A stretch of DNA of 64,000 bases. Origin: Inia geoffrensis. Its lineage: Eukaryota; Chordata; Mammalia; Artiodactyla; Iniidae. Within the stretch, counting starts at the first letter, position 1; the number at the start of each line of letters is the position of its first letter. A model generated the notes under the pieces. That model was given only the letters and a program-made list of their open reading frames with translations, was not told the origin of the DNA and searched no databases. Of this stretch, positions 54,006-64,000 are shown one piece after another. Both the position numbers and the translations under genes were made by a program. The stretch is taken from NCBI GenBank assembly GCA_036417435.1, contig CM070918.1, forward strand, positions 33,611,523 through 33,675,522, read 5' to 3'.

Positions 54006-55564
54006 CGGTTTGGGTAAGTGATGTCTTCTCCGTGATAAAATGACAGCCCTTTCTAGATGCTCCATCTTCTCTGTCAAGGTTGAGAAAGTGAACAAGTTCA
54101 GTAGAGGGCCTTGAGATGCTGACCTCCAGAAAGAAGTCTCCGGCATTATCTATTGTGTGGCCAAAGTGCCCAGCAGCTTTGGGCTGTTTGGTGCTGGTGA
54201 TCTTATGAGATGCCCTGTTATGGAAGAGACCGCTGGAGAGAGGACCTACAAGCTTGAATGAATATCATCTTTATAAAACATATATTACTCAGGAACCATT
54301 GAAAGCAGGAGGGTGTCTTGGGGACTTACGCCCTTTTTAAGTGTGAATTCTAAACGCGTTTTGCTGAAAGTTCCAAAATTCAAAATTACTGTGGGAAGAT
54401 GGCTGAAAATCAATATTGAGTGGGTTTTCGGGGTCTTCCCCACACTCTACCTGTCCTTCCCTCCTTTTTCATTAATAAGTAAAAGAAGTAAAGAATTCTA
54501 AATTATTCTTTTTAAGTTCCAGGCAGGAAAGGAGCTGAAGGGCTTCGACGGGCATGAGGATGATCTTTCTTAGCAGTTAATGATGGGATACATGAGATGG
54601 GTTATTAAGGGATGCAAGGAGCTCTTCCTTTGGAGGCCTTTAAGAAAAGGACTAAGAGATGACTGGCAGACTCCAAGAAGGAACACTGTAATTTCCTTCT
54701 CTGATGTCAGCTTCCAAAGGTCAGAGGTGTTTTCTTCCTCCAAATCCTTAGCTTTCCTCAAGTAACCCATTTTGAACCTGACATCCACGAATTTGCCTGA
54801 AAGTTCCTTGAACTTGTTGGGGTAATGAGTTCCTCGACTTTGTTGTCTCCTGTGAAGGCTAAACGATGTCCTTCATGCTCTCTCTATAGGCTGCCAAAGT
54901 CCTATTTCAGAATATAGAAAGCCCCTTTCCCGTTCAGTTATGTCCCCTTCATCACCCCTCTTTTCAGAATTAGTAGGCTCCATTGTTTAAAGCTTGTCCT
55001 CGTGTGAAAGTTTTTCTATTCCTTGCTAATGATCTTAATTCCTTGTTTGTTTTATGTTGGTGGTGAGGTTATTGGGTGTGAAGACTGTGCTATTGTACAA
55101 TGATAGGGTTATGCTTTTTGGACACACGTTAGACCAGATTTTCCAAACTTGTTCAGGAGACTTAGTCGTTTGAGCCTCTATAAGTCATTACTTGAAGAAT
55201 GGATTTTGCTTGGGAAACTCTAGATTAAACAGGTAAATGGTTCAGAATGGAATGTATGCCCTTTCAGTGCTCTTATTTGTGTTGGTGAGCTCTGGGACTC
55301 TCAGAAAGAGGGATGACAGTACTAACATCTCCTACATTTATTTGACCACAGAATTCTCTTTTCTAAGCGTAAGTCCTGCAGTGAGTGTCCATGGAGCCCA
55401 CGTTGAGAAGGCTAAGTTGAAGGTTGCATGCCTGGGATGTGTTGTTACAAGAGTTTATTCTATGCACCATTCAAGAGGGAGGCTAGATTACATTGGTCCT
55501 GGATATTACTGATGAGTTTAAGAATTCAGGATCACTTGTGAAATTTACTTATTAAAAAGACCCT
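54006..55564. other. unique sequence, no gene recognised
   Basis: About 1.5 kb without a confident repeat. Frames of 60-91 codons show no domain. The 91-codon frame at 55,237-55,512 begins with a hydrophobic stretch, but it has no upstream promoter or splice context. Confidence 0.4.
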
Positions 55565-56212
55565 TTGTAGAAAAGAGAAACTCTCATATTCTGTCAGTAG
55601 GATTAAAAATTGTTATAGCCTTTCTGGAATTTGATTTTACAATGCTTGTGAAAAATGTCAAAAATGTTAATACTTAGTAAGTAGCAAGTCCTTTTCTAGG
55701 AATTTATCCTAAGTGAATAATTATTACATTGCACTAAGACTTAGTTCTGATGATAGCTACTCCCATATTGTTTATAAGGTTGATATTCAAAGTATTTAAT
55801 GACTGTCATGGCCAGGGCACCAACTAATCAGAACAGATGCCTCTTATAGCGCATTAGTGTGGCTAGACTCATGCCCAACAATTAAATATCAGCCCTGATT
55901 CTTTGTAGGAAAGATGAAAATTGAAAAAAAAAAAAAAAGTCATGCAATAAAGGGATGGGTATATAAATTGTGATATATCTATTTAATGGAATATTTCACA
56001 GCTAATAGAAGTAATATTATTGAAGACGATTTAATGGCAGAAATGTTCCTGAAATATTAAGTGGGAAAACCAGATTATAACTGTATATAGATAACGATTC
56101 TCTTTTGAAAATGAAATAAATATGCATGGAGAAAAAATCAGAAAGATACACACTCAAATACTGAAATCAGGTATCTTTGGGTGGTAGGATGTCAGGTAAT
56201 TTTGTTACCTTC
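55565..56212 (+). mobile_element. L1M/HAL1-type fragment
   Basis: Sense old L1: tagcctttctggaatttgat, tccttttctaggaatttatc, ctaagtgaataattattaca, ataaagggatgggtatataa, attgtgatatatctatttaa, tggaatatttcacagctaat. A CHR SINE interrupts its right part. Confidence 0.75.
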
Positions 56213-56420
56213 TTTTTTTTTTTTTTTGTGGTACGCGGGCCGCTCACTGCTGTGGCCTCTCCTGTTGAGGAGCACAGGCTCCGGTCGCACAGGCCCAGCG
56301 GCCATGGCTCATGGGCCCAGCCGCTCCACTGCACGTGGGATCCTCCCAGACCGGGGCACGAACCCGCGTCCCCTGCACCGGCAGGCAGACTCTCAACCAC
56401 TGCGCCACCAGGGAAGCCCT
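56213..56420 (-). mobile_element. CHR-type SINE, full length
   Basis: Minus orientation with a T-run, body gtggtacgcgggccgctcac and head complement gcgccaccagggaagccctt. The target-site repeat is short or decayed (a shared ccttc at 56,208 and 56,422). More diverged than the copy at 36.6 kb. Confidence 0.94.
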
Positions 56421-56445
56421 TTCCTTCATTTTATTAGTCTAGATT

Positions 56446-56690
56446 CTCCAGGTTAGGGGTCAGCCAGTTATGGCTTGAATGCCTAGTCTGGACCACCATC
56501 TGTTTTTATAGATAAAGTTTTATTGGAACATAGCCAGGTCTACTCGTTGATGTATCGCCTATGGCTATATTCATAATACAACAGCAGAATTGAGTAGGTG
56601 CAACAAATACTATAAGGTCCCCCAAACCTAGGATATTTTCTAGCTGTTTCTTTATAGAAAAAGTTTGCCAGCTCCTGGTCTAGATGATCT
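56446..56690. mobile_element. hAT-Charlie-type nonautonomous DNA transposon
   Basis: It reads ggggtcagccagttatggct, ctgtttttatagataaagtt, ttattggaacatagccaggt, gcctatggctatattcataa, caacagcagaattgagtagg and ends aaaaagtttgccagctcctg. The ends are imperfect inverted repeats (ggtcagc.. / ..gccagctcc). It is a common ~220-bp mammalian MER1-group element. The subfamily is not assigned. Confidence 0.85.
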
Positions 56691-57314
56691 ACTAGGAACA
56701 CCTTTTACTTGTATAATAGAAAAGCTTACCACTCAAACAGAAAACAATAAATTATGGGGTTTGAATACCAAAGCTGTGCCGTTTTAAAGATAGAAATATT
56801 AAAAAAAAAAAAAAAACCTTCAAACATTTAGTTATATTATTCCCAGTCTTAGTACCTCTCAAAAAAAGTTTCAGGTGGAAAACGTAGCAGAAATATAACA
56901 ACCTACTAGATGCCATCTGACACGGAAACCACAACATAGGATGTGTAGATCAAAGGGCTGGAGTTTTCAGACAAGAATAAGCTTTAACCAAGACATCAGT
57001 AAGATGCTACTTCCTGCCTACGCATTTTGTCCTTTGCCCTGTTCCCAATGTCTTCCCAGCAAATCCCAATAACACATCACATTTAGAACATTGAATGGTC
57101 GATCCTCTCTCCTCCTTGAATTCCATCTGCTTGTTTTATGATCATCCCTCCCTTTCTCCCACTGCCACCCTGCAGGAGATAAGAGATTCTTCTCTGGAGA
57201 GTATGAGCGGCCCCCAGGGAGAGACTACTAACAATTGAGGGTCTCTAAAAGCAAAATATGGCCTCTGTCCAATCATCAAAACTCATCGAGCTTCCCAGTC
57301 ACTTTTTAGAGCCT
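56691..57314. other. unique sequence with a weak terminal-exon candidate
   Basis: An A-run lies at 56,801-56,816. At 57,145-57,175 a C/T-rich tract ends in ctgcag, followed by an 18-19-codon opening to a stop at 57,229-57,231. This is discussed as a low-confidence finding. Otherwise nothing is seen. Confidence 0.35.
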
Positions 57315-58075
57315 ATCAAATATAAACAAACAAACAAGGATCTTCAGATATTTGAGAAAAGTCTTCAATATGAAAAAGCAAAGACACCCACCCTCCTCCA
57401 AGAAAAATGAAGACAGGAAATAAAGACAATATAGGAACCAGAAGCATTGAAACAAACAAACAACTATATTATCTCCAGAGTGATATTATATCTGTGAAAA
57501 TCACTATGTTCTTGGAAAGAGTTCTTAAAAACTAAAAATACAATAGTTAAAAATGAAAAAAAAGTTAATAGAAGAGATGGAAGATAAAGTTGAGACAACC
57601 TTTCAGAAGATTACATTAAAAAAAAAAAACTAAAAAGATAGCTATTAGGAGGAAAAGATTTTTAAGAAACTAGAGGCCAAACCCATGTGTCCTTTATCCC
57701 ACTATCAGGAAGCTTAGGAACAATGCACACAGAAAAGAGACACAAAGAAAAAAATGCAAGAACACTGCCCAGAAATCTTCAGATTAAATGGCCTATTGGC
57801 TTTCCAGTGCAATGAATGAACAAAGATTGACACAAAGATTGAACTAAAGGTTCACTATGATGACATTTCAGGTCATTAAAAGTAAAGAGAAGGTCTTAAA
57901 GACTTCCAGAGAGAAAAAAACATATCACACTGGGAGGACTGGGGATAAGAATAGGAAGAGACTTCTCAACAGCAACAGTGGAAGTTAGAAGATGATGGAA
58001 TATTGCCTTCAAACCCTGAAAAGAGCCTTCTTATCCCAGAATTCAATACCCAGCAAGTTATTTATCCAATTTTCT
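57315..58075 (+). mobile_element. HAL1/L1M-type coding-region relic
   Basis: Sense L1 words: gacttccagagagaaaaaaa, cagcaacagtggaagttaga, agatgatggaatattgcctt, caaaccctgaaaagagcctt, ccagaattcaatacccagca. There are many stops and A-runs, so no protein can be made. Confidence 0.75.
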
Positions 58076-58087
58076 TTTTCAGAGATG

Positions 58088-58115
58088 AAACACACACACA
58101 CACAAACACAAAAAC
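58088..58115. repeat. short (CA)n tract
   Basis: The word acacacacacacacaaacac is followed by an A-rich end. Short and imperfect. Confidence 0.8.
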
Positions 58116-58159
58116 TCCCATGTACCTACTGAAATATTATAAATAATAATTCTATTGCA

Positions 58160-58345
58160 GCATTTCCTAGTTGAGTAAGTTAAACTTTCTGAGCCTCAAT
58201 TGCTTTATCTGTAAAATGGGCATAATAATAGGACTTGTCTCCTAAGGTTGTTCCTAGGATTAAATAAGATAACAGCTATAAACCACTTAAGACATCAGTT
58301 CTGACTGGTGGTGCTCACTAAATGTTCATGATTATTATGACTGTT
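58160..58345 (+). repeat. MIR fragment
   Basis: Sense MIR: ttgagtaagttaaactttct, gagcctcaattgctttatct, gtaaaatgggcataataata, ggattaaataagataacagc, ggtgctcactaaatgttcat. Confidence 0.9.
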
Positions 58346-58439
58346 ATGACTGGGGAGGAACATGTGGAAATGGCAAATGCTCAGTCAGGCTTTTCAGTGT
58401 TGGGTAGGATGGGAAAGTAGGATAGGAAAGAGATGACTG

Positions 58440-58605
58440 ATCTAGCACCAACTGAGCACTCGCTCTGTGCCAGATCCTGTGCTTTCCCTGAGTTTCTCCT
58501 GGCACCATTGGTGTCCCCATTTTACAGATGAGGAAATTGAGCCTCAGGAAGGTAACATCACTTGTGCAGACAGGAGCTGGCAGAGGCAGGTTTGGAAGCT
58601 TGATT
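58440..58605 (-). repeat. MIR fragment
   Basis: Antisense MIR: ccaactgagcactcgctctg, tgccagatcctgtgctttcc, cattttacagatgaggaaat, tgagcctcaggaaggtaaca, gctggcagaggcaggtttgg. Confidence 0.9.
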
Positions 58606-59130
58606 TTCTGCCTCCAGGGTTCTTGTTCCAGGCTCTGGGAGGTGGGGGTCATGGGGGCTTCGGTCCTGCCCCTTCTCACCGCCCTAGTGCCTACTTCTCC
58701 TCCACTTAGGCCTCTGGAGCCAAGCAGGGGACCTCTCAGGCCAAGCCGAGGGCAGGAAGTTAGATCATCAGCCATCTTTAAGGGGGTAATTAGCTGACTA
58801 TGAAAACAGCTTTGCTCACCGCAGCGACTCGCCCCACCAGGGGAGAGGGGAAGTCCATGTTTTTATTATAAATGGAATCATAGAAGGGTTTAAGGCTTAG
58901 CAGTGTTTGGTTTGGTTTTGTTTTCTAAAGGCCTGAGGTGGAACTTGGCATCTACTTCCCCAGCCTAGAAGAAAGGAAGTTTATTTTCTGGGTCAGATGA
59001 AAAGACTTTGGGTTTCTTGATTTGTATTTTCATGGAAAAGGAGCAACTTACTGCCTTTGCTGAATCTCCCAGACCCTCAGGTCTTCTGCTCCTTTTCCAG
59101 GTCAGTGACGGGAAGGCAGGTCAGGCAGTC
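58606..59130. other. unique sequence, no gene recognised
   Basis: No repeat. Frames of 80-143 codons overlap the adjacent MIR and have no domain. Confidence 0.4.
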
Positions 59131-59134
59131 TAAG

Positions 59135-59136
<2 letters not shown>

Positions 59137-59191
<55 letters not shown>
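59137..59191. repeat. (GA)n microsatellite
   Basis: About 27 uninterrupted ga units. Probably length-polymorphic. Confidence 0.95.
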
Positions 59192-59192
<1 letters not shown>

Positions 59193-59299
59193 CACCTCCA
59201 GGGTGATGAGGGATGGGCGGCTGCTCAGAAGCCAGAGGGCAGCCTGAGGGTCTTGAGATCAGGTGGGAACATGGTGGAGCCCAAGAGAAGTGCTTCAGA

Positions 59300-59400
59300 G
59301 GCCACTTATTGCTTGCATGACCTTGACCATGTTACTTAACCTCTCTGGGACCAGTTTTCACATCTGTACAGTGAGGGCGGTACTGCATCTTGTCCAGGGG
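59300..59400 (+). repeat. MIR fragment
   Basis: Sense MIR: tgcttgcatgaccttgacca, tgttacttaacctctctggg, ttcacatctgtacagtgagg. Confidence 0.85.
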
Positions 59401-59414
59401 ACCAGTCTACCAGC

Positions 59415-59645
59415 ATGATGTTGTGGCTTAGGGCATGGGCTGCCTGGTGTTGAACTCTAGCCCCAGCCCTTACTTGCTATGTGAGCATGTGACTTAAGCC
59501 CTTACTTCCTCATCTGTAAAATGGGAATGATTTTATTAGGATTGTCGTGACGGACAAATGGATACAGTTCTTAAAGCAGTGCCTGGCACATAAGTACTCA
59601 AGAAACACCAATAATATGTGATTATTAATAGCATTGTTAATGCGG
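59415..59645 (+). repeat. MIR SINE, near full length
   Basis: Sense MIR: tgatgttgtggcttagggca, tgggctgcctggtgttgaac (head), ttacttcctcatctgtaaaa, tgggaatgattttattagga, cagtgcctggcacataagta and an atgtgattatt tail. Confidence 0.92.
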
Positions 59646-60929
59646 TCTGTCTGGTTTCTGTATGGAGAGTGATGGAGAATAAAGTTGAGTTTAGGGTGTA
59701 TGGAAAGATTTAAAAGTCGAGCTAAGAAATTTGGATTGAAGGAGCCAACTTTTGAGTGAAAGGCCCCAAGAGGCCATTTTATTCAACCCACTCAAGTAAC
59801 AGAAGGAAAGTCAAGGGCTCAGGAAAAGGATGTAGTTCGTTCAAGGTCCTGCTGTGGCCAAACTGTAACCAGGAAGAAATCTTGGACGGTAAGTCAACAG
59901 ACTACCAGTGAGAAGGCTTCCCTTCCAGAAAGCTCCCAGATTACCTCCCCATCGATGGTGTTGAGAATCCTTCCAAAGGATCTTAAAAGACACCTTTCAT
60001 ATTCATAAGCAAACACCTGAAGCCCACGTAGAACCATTCACACTTTAGCATGAATTAGTTCATTGGAAGATTTTCAGTGTGCTAGCTAGCTGAGAGCAGG
60101 GAACTGCTGGGTAGGTCAAGGGGCAGATAAATTGTGATTCAGGGTAGAGGTAGAAACTGGAGCCCTTCTAAGTCATCTCCAGTGTGCCTGGAGGTGGGGT
60201 TGCTGGGGAGCCAGATGGTAGACTGAAGACCCCACCATTCCATTTCCCAGGGACATCAAATATATACCTCTCTAAGAGCCAAGGTTTTCATAATTTGGAA
60301 CCTACTCAGCTTTGGGCAGAGATTCCTCATCCTTCCTGACCACTCAGAACCAAAAACTGCTCAGAAAGCTTGGCCAGTGGTATCTTAACCTCAGGGGCCC
60401 ATTTACAGATAGACCCAGTGCATTGGGTTCAACCATTTCCCCCACCCACAGTATCTCTGGGTTACAGCAGTATTACGTTCATTTTTTCAGATCTGCCTCC
60501 GACCGGAAAGGACCTTGGGCAATTTATAAGGATGTGTTAAACCAAACAAGATGGTCTCCCCACCACTCTCTCCCTCCCCCGCCGCCCCTTTAAGGAGCAC
60601 AGGAAGGAAAGGAAACAAGGGTGGGGTAGAGCGTTCAATTAGAACTCAGGCTACAGAGTGCGGACCAGCAATTCATTTAGCCTGTTTAACAGTGGGCTAT
60701 ATCTGACTCCATCCAGGGGTTGATTTTGGCCTTGCTGGAAGCTTAGATGGAATCTGCTTCTTTAACTCTCTAAACACCATCATTGTTATTTCTAATAATA
60801 AAGAAACAGTGAGACAGGGGTCTATCTGTTCCCTCAATCAACTCAACAGTCATCACGGAACCTCCCCTGCTCCCGCCCCTTTGAGGGGGCTGCCTCCAAA
60901 CGGGCTCTTTCTTTGGACCAATAGTTTAT
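59646..60929. other. mostly unique sequence, no gene recognised
   Basis: A decayed antisense MIR may lie at 59,765-59,870 (ggccattttattcaacccac, gttcaaggtcctgctgtggc). The rest is unique. The 93-codon frame at 60,312-60,593 has no domain. Confidence 0.4.
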
Positions 60930-61085
60930 CCATATAGTGCATATTTATAAGATGCCTACTACGTGTCGGCACTCTTCTGGGCTTTGGGGGATGCAAGGCT
61001 TAACTAAACAGTCCCAGGTCTTCCCCTCACAGAGCTTGCCATCGAGTGGGTGATTGGCGCAATATCTATTAAAATTCAAAATGCT
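60930..61085 (-). mobile_element. L2 3' fragment
   Basis: Antisense L2: gatgcctactacgtgtcggc, actcttctgggctttggggg, gtcttcccctcacagagctt, gccatcgagtgggtgattgg. Confidence 0.75.
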
Positions 61086-61144
61086 GAGAAGTTCTCCAGG
61101 ACCCTGCCGTCTCTGAATGCAGCAAAGACACTTTGGAGAGGGGA

Positions 61145-61345
61145 GTGGATCAGTCAGGGTCCAGCCAGGAAAACACGAACTCAAGTGTTTTCAACAGAGG
61201 GGGATGAATGCAGGGAATTGATTACAGCTAGAGGAAGCGTCGAGATGCCAAGCAGGGAACGGTGAGGTAACTTGGATAACTTGTGTTTCCCGAGCCCTGG
61301 GACCAGGATCACCCGGTTGGAAGCTGCAGCCATGCCAGGCTGCCT
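61145..61345 (+). repeat. probable old interspersed repeat, family unassigned
   Basis: The order gtcagggtccagccaggaaa, acagagggggatgaatgcag, ggaattgattacagctagag, ccaagcagggaacggtgagg matches a dispersed mammalian repeat that I recognise by pattern but cannot name. Confidence 0.4.
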
Positions 61346-61710
61346 GGAGGGAGCCTGAGTCACAGAGAAGATGCAGTTTCTCCTGAAAGCCACTTGAGGC
61401 AGAGAGAGAACACTCTGGGTGAAATACCCTGGCTTTTCCCTTCCCCCACCCTCCAGCCTCCCCCCAGGACCTCCTTGCAGCTAACTGAAGCCGGTTTTTA
61501 CAGAAGTCTGAGACCACAGACAGCCTGCAGAGTTAGTACTGCCCGCACCCCATTACGGAGCAGAGCAGAGGAAGGGCAAACAATAGATGTGTTTACAAAG
61601 CAGGCCTCTGGCCGCGTAAGGAACCCCCGACAACATTTTATATGAGAGCCCAGAATATAAACTCACCCTCATGGTCGGGGTAATAACAAACTTCAATGCT
61701 AGGTTCTCCT
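61346..61710. other. unique sequence, no gene recognised
   Basis: No repeat or gene. The 120-codon frame at 61,283-61,645 starts in the preceding repeat-like stretch. Confidence 0.4.
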
Positions 61711-61712
61711 GG

Positions 61713-61746
<34 letters not shown>
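61713..61746. repeat. (ATC)n trinucleotide repeat
   Basis: Eleven uninterrupted atc units. The minus-strand frame reads it as poly-aspartate, which is not evidence of a protein. Confidence 0.95.
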
Positions 61747-61804
61747 TATCACCACCGCAGATAGAGAGCCTTCTATGGGTAAAATACTTCCCCAACTTTC
61801 AATA

Positions 61805-61975
61805 TGAATGTATATATGCCAAAGAGATTCTATTTGGGGCCATTTTATAGATGAGAAAACTGAGGCTGAGAGAAAGCAGCTCACTTGCCCAGGGTCATGT
61901 AGTGAGCAAGAGGTAGGACCAGAATTTGAACTGCAGTCTGTCTGACTCCATGTCCTATACCCTTGACCATGGAGC
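61805..61975 (-). repeat. MIR SINE
   Basis: Antisense MIR: ccattttatagatgagaaaa, ctgaggctgagagaaagcag, acttgcccagggtcatgtag, ccagaatttgaactgcagtc, cctatacccttgaccatgga. Confidence 0.92.
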
Positions 61976-63365
61976 CCTGACCCACCGAGGCTCCTGGGGC
62001 AGTGGGCTCTGGAGCTAAGCCCGTCTCAGGGCATGGGGGAAACTTGGGAAGAAAAGGTAGTTCTCTGAGGGCTCAGGGCTCAGACCCAGCCCTGGAGGAG
62101 GAAGCCTTTTCTGGACCCTTCCCTCCCCACCCACACACACCAAGTAAGATCTGAATGTCAGGGGCCGGCAAAAGGCCCGGAGAACAGGCCAACAAGCGGT
62201 TGGCAAGACCACAGCCCTATAGCCCAGAAGGTTGGAGCCAGTGACTCAGAGGTCAGTGCGTGCTCATTTCAAGATGTGTAGTGTGTGTCCCAGGGCCAGA
62301 AAATGCTCACCATGCCCTCGTGCTCTGCCCAGTTGATATCAGATGGGGTTGGCGCTACCTGGGACTTTCCTGGCTGGTCCTGCTTGTGGGGTCTCTAGCT
62401 CTTGCTCTGAGGCTGCCTGGTGCCAACAGAGTGCCTGGCACTGGTGGGCTGAGAACGGCCCCTCGCCCCGCTTTTGGTGCTCTAGGAGAACCCCTGTGTC
62501 TGTGTATCGTCCAAATTGGGAAGGGGCTGGGAACAGCCAGCGTGCATCCAGCCATAGCAGGCCAGACACTTCTTTGAGGACACGTTCCCCTGACCCTGTA
62601 TGGCAGTCCTCAGTCATTCCTGGATGCTGGGTATAAGCTGCGTCTTCTTGAGAATGTCAGATTGTCAAAAGGAGAAAAGCCAAATAAAGGTGGGGAGTCA
62701 GCCAAATAAAGCGGGGCACTGGGGTGATTCGGTGAGTCTTCTTCGAGGGCCATGTCGCTGAGTTTCTGATGTGGCTTTCACACTTTGTAATAGTCAGGCC
62801 TCCGTATGTTACAGTGCTGGTGGCCTGGGATTCTGGCTTTATCACTCCCTAATCTCAGTTTAATTGCTGTGGTCAATTTACCCTGCACATAATAACCCAC
62901 AGCTTGGTATATTGTGTAATATGGTTGACACACACTTTGCTTTAAATGTCAGCGCTGGCTGGGCCTGGGGACTTGGCAGGCTCCCTGGGAGAGATGGCAG
63001 AGGAGTAGCGTCATCTGCTTGGTGTCTGGGATGCTGGTATGTTGGCTGCAACTTCTCTTGGCTTGAAGGCTCAGCCAGTGCCCAGCGCTGAGCTGTTGGA
63101 TGGCAATTGCCATCTCCAGACTGTATCTGAGGCCCACCCAGCCCTGATCTGCTTTCCTCTTGCTGTGTCCCACCTAGGGGTCTATGGAGAAGGGGTGTCT
63201 GTAAGGCAGCCATCCTCAGCTTGGAAAGCGTGTCGCCCCCAGGCACAAATGGGAGTCCTGTAGCCCCAGTGCTTTATGCAGGCTGGCCCTGGTCATGTGT
63301 TTGTGACCAAGACCCCAAGGGCGGCTGTCGGGTAAATATCACACTCTGGTTGAAGGATTGCAAGC
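61976..63365. other. unique sequence, no gene recognised
   Basis: About 1.4 kb of unique DNA. A tandem pair of aaagccaaataaag words gives two AATAAA hexamers at 62,683-62,688 and 62,705-62,710. Frames of 60-122 codons on both strands overlap without domains. Confidence 0.4.
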
Positions 63366-63375
63366 AACATCAATG

Positions 63376-64000
63376 ATGACAGCTGTGCCAAGATGGCTCT
63401 GCCCATCACTCTCCTGTGGTTGGACTCAACCAGCAAACTGGATACATTTTTGCTACGCACTCGACTTCCATTCCTTCTGCTTCTAACGGACTAAATGATT
63501 CAATTGGATGGACTAAAACTGATGGAACTCCCGAGGTGGCTTCCCAACTCACCCTCCACTGCAACTTCTTACGGAAGATGCACTTTCGTCCACAGGACAG
63601 GCACCCAGAAGTGTTGTTTGTCCTGGCTGTTCCTGCCTCATTGGTAGGACCCCTGACCTAAGCGGAGCCAATCAGCTTCTCTCTCCTGGAGAAATTCAAG
63701 GTGAAGAGACAGCACAGTGGTGTCTGAAGGTGTCTAAAATGATAACTCATTGACCTGGGAGCCATGGAGCAGCCATACTTTGCCGCTGGACCAGATTGCA
63801 AAGGAAGTAGAGTGAAATGTACGGAGATACAGATGCTCCTCCGGACGTCTCTACAGCTCCAGTCCCAAAGGAGCAGTGTTTTCCTACCTTTGGCTTCCCT
63901 GAGACTCCCTGAATCCTTATGATAAATGCCCCCTTTTGGCTGAAGCAACTTGGGTTGGGTTTGTCATTTGCAACCAAGAGCTCTGCCTAAAGAAATCCAG
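63376..64000 (+). repeat. LTR-like repeat end, family unassigned
   Basis: The stretch ends with gataaatgcccccttttggc, tgaagcaacttgggttgggt, ttgtcatttgcaaccaagag, ctctgcctaa. This order is typical of the 3' ends of old mammalian LTR-type repeats with a degenerate AATAAA. The upstream body is strongly decayed. It may be cut by the window edge. No retroviral coding sequence is seen. Confidence 0.4.

Noticed and set aside
9975..56419. Minus-strand bias of tRNA-SINEs (7 of 10 copies)
   Set aside because: The number is too small to infer that the window lies in a plus-strand intron.
61699..61884. Frame with a run of aspartates
   Set aside because: A translation of the (ATC)n repeat on the minus strand.
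1..64000. CRISPR arrays, operons, bacterial-type terminators, tRNA or rRNA genes
   Set aside because: The window is mammalian. The only tRNA-like promoters are those inside SINEs and MIRs, and no regularly spaced direct-repeat array is present.

Overview
The window is mammalian nuclear DNA, most probably from a cetacean. The key evidence is a set of near-identical tRNA-derived SINEs of the CHR type. They have a head reading ggcttccctggtggcgcagt, a B box of the ggttcgtgcc type and an A-rich tail, and several are flanked by crisp target-site duplications. These sit beside long CHR-2-like copies and a 5'-truncated cetartiodactyl L1 3' end at 24.8-25.1 kb. No Alu or B1/B2 elements are present. 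The cetacean assignment is inferred from repeat content, not from a gene.

I find no convincing protein-coding gene. The many short reading frames (60-170 codons) lie in SINEs, L1, L2 or MIR copies, in simple repeats, or in unique DNA without a start context, splice signals or a recognisable domain. No tRNA, rRNA, snRNA or known miRNA gene was recognised. The window reads as intergenic or large-intron DNA.

Layout. From 0 to 28 kb the sequence is ordinary: MIR and L2 fragments, several L1 3' ends on both strands (1.3, 8.2-10.9, 14.8-15.5, 17.0-17.6, 21.0-21.8, 24.8-25.1 kb), one MaLR (MLT1-type) LTR nested in an L1 at 25.7-26.0 kb, and CHR SINEs at 10.0, 14.0, 22.5 and 23.8 kb. From about 29 to 53.6 kb the texture changes. 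Blocks of roughly 0.5-1.2 kb are free of recognisable repeats, rich in TAATTA-, ATTGT- and ATGCAAAT-like words, and contain perfect palindromes. The main blocks are 29.0-30.1, 32.0-33.3, 38.3-39.5, 41.6-42.3, 45.7-46.7, 50.0-50.5 and 52.7-53.6 kb. They resemble conserved noncoding elements around a developmental regulator, but no alignment was available, so conservation is an inference. From 54 to 64 kb the sequence is again repeat-dominated: an L1/HAL1-type fragment pair, a hAT-type DNA element, MIRs, (GA)n and (ATC)n arrays, and an LTR-like end at the right edge.

The observations most worth checking are four. One is a 61-nt near-perfect hairpin created inside an L2 copy (47,713-47,773). The second is a palindrome- and TCF/SOX-word-rich block at 41.6-42.3 kb. 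The third is a 16-bp palindrome set almost symmetrically between two exact octamer sites (29,284-29,340). The fourth is a small CpG-dense patch at 39.0-39.4 kb. I did not find a new gene system.
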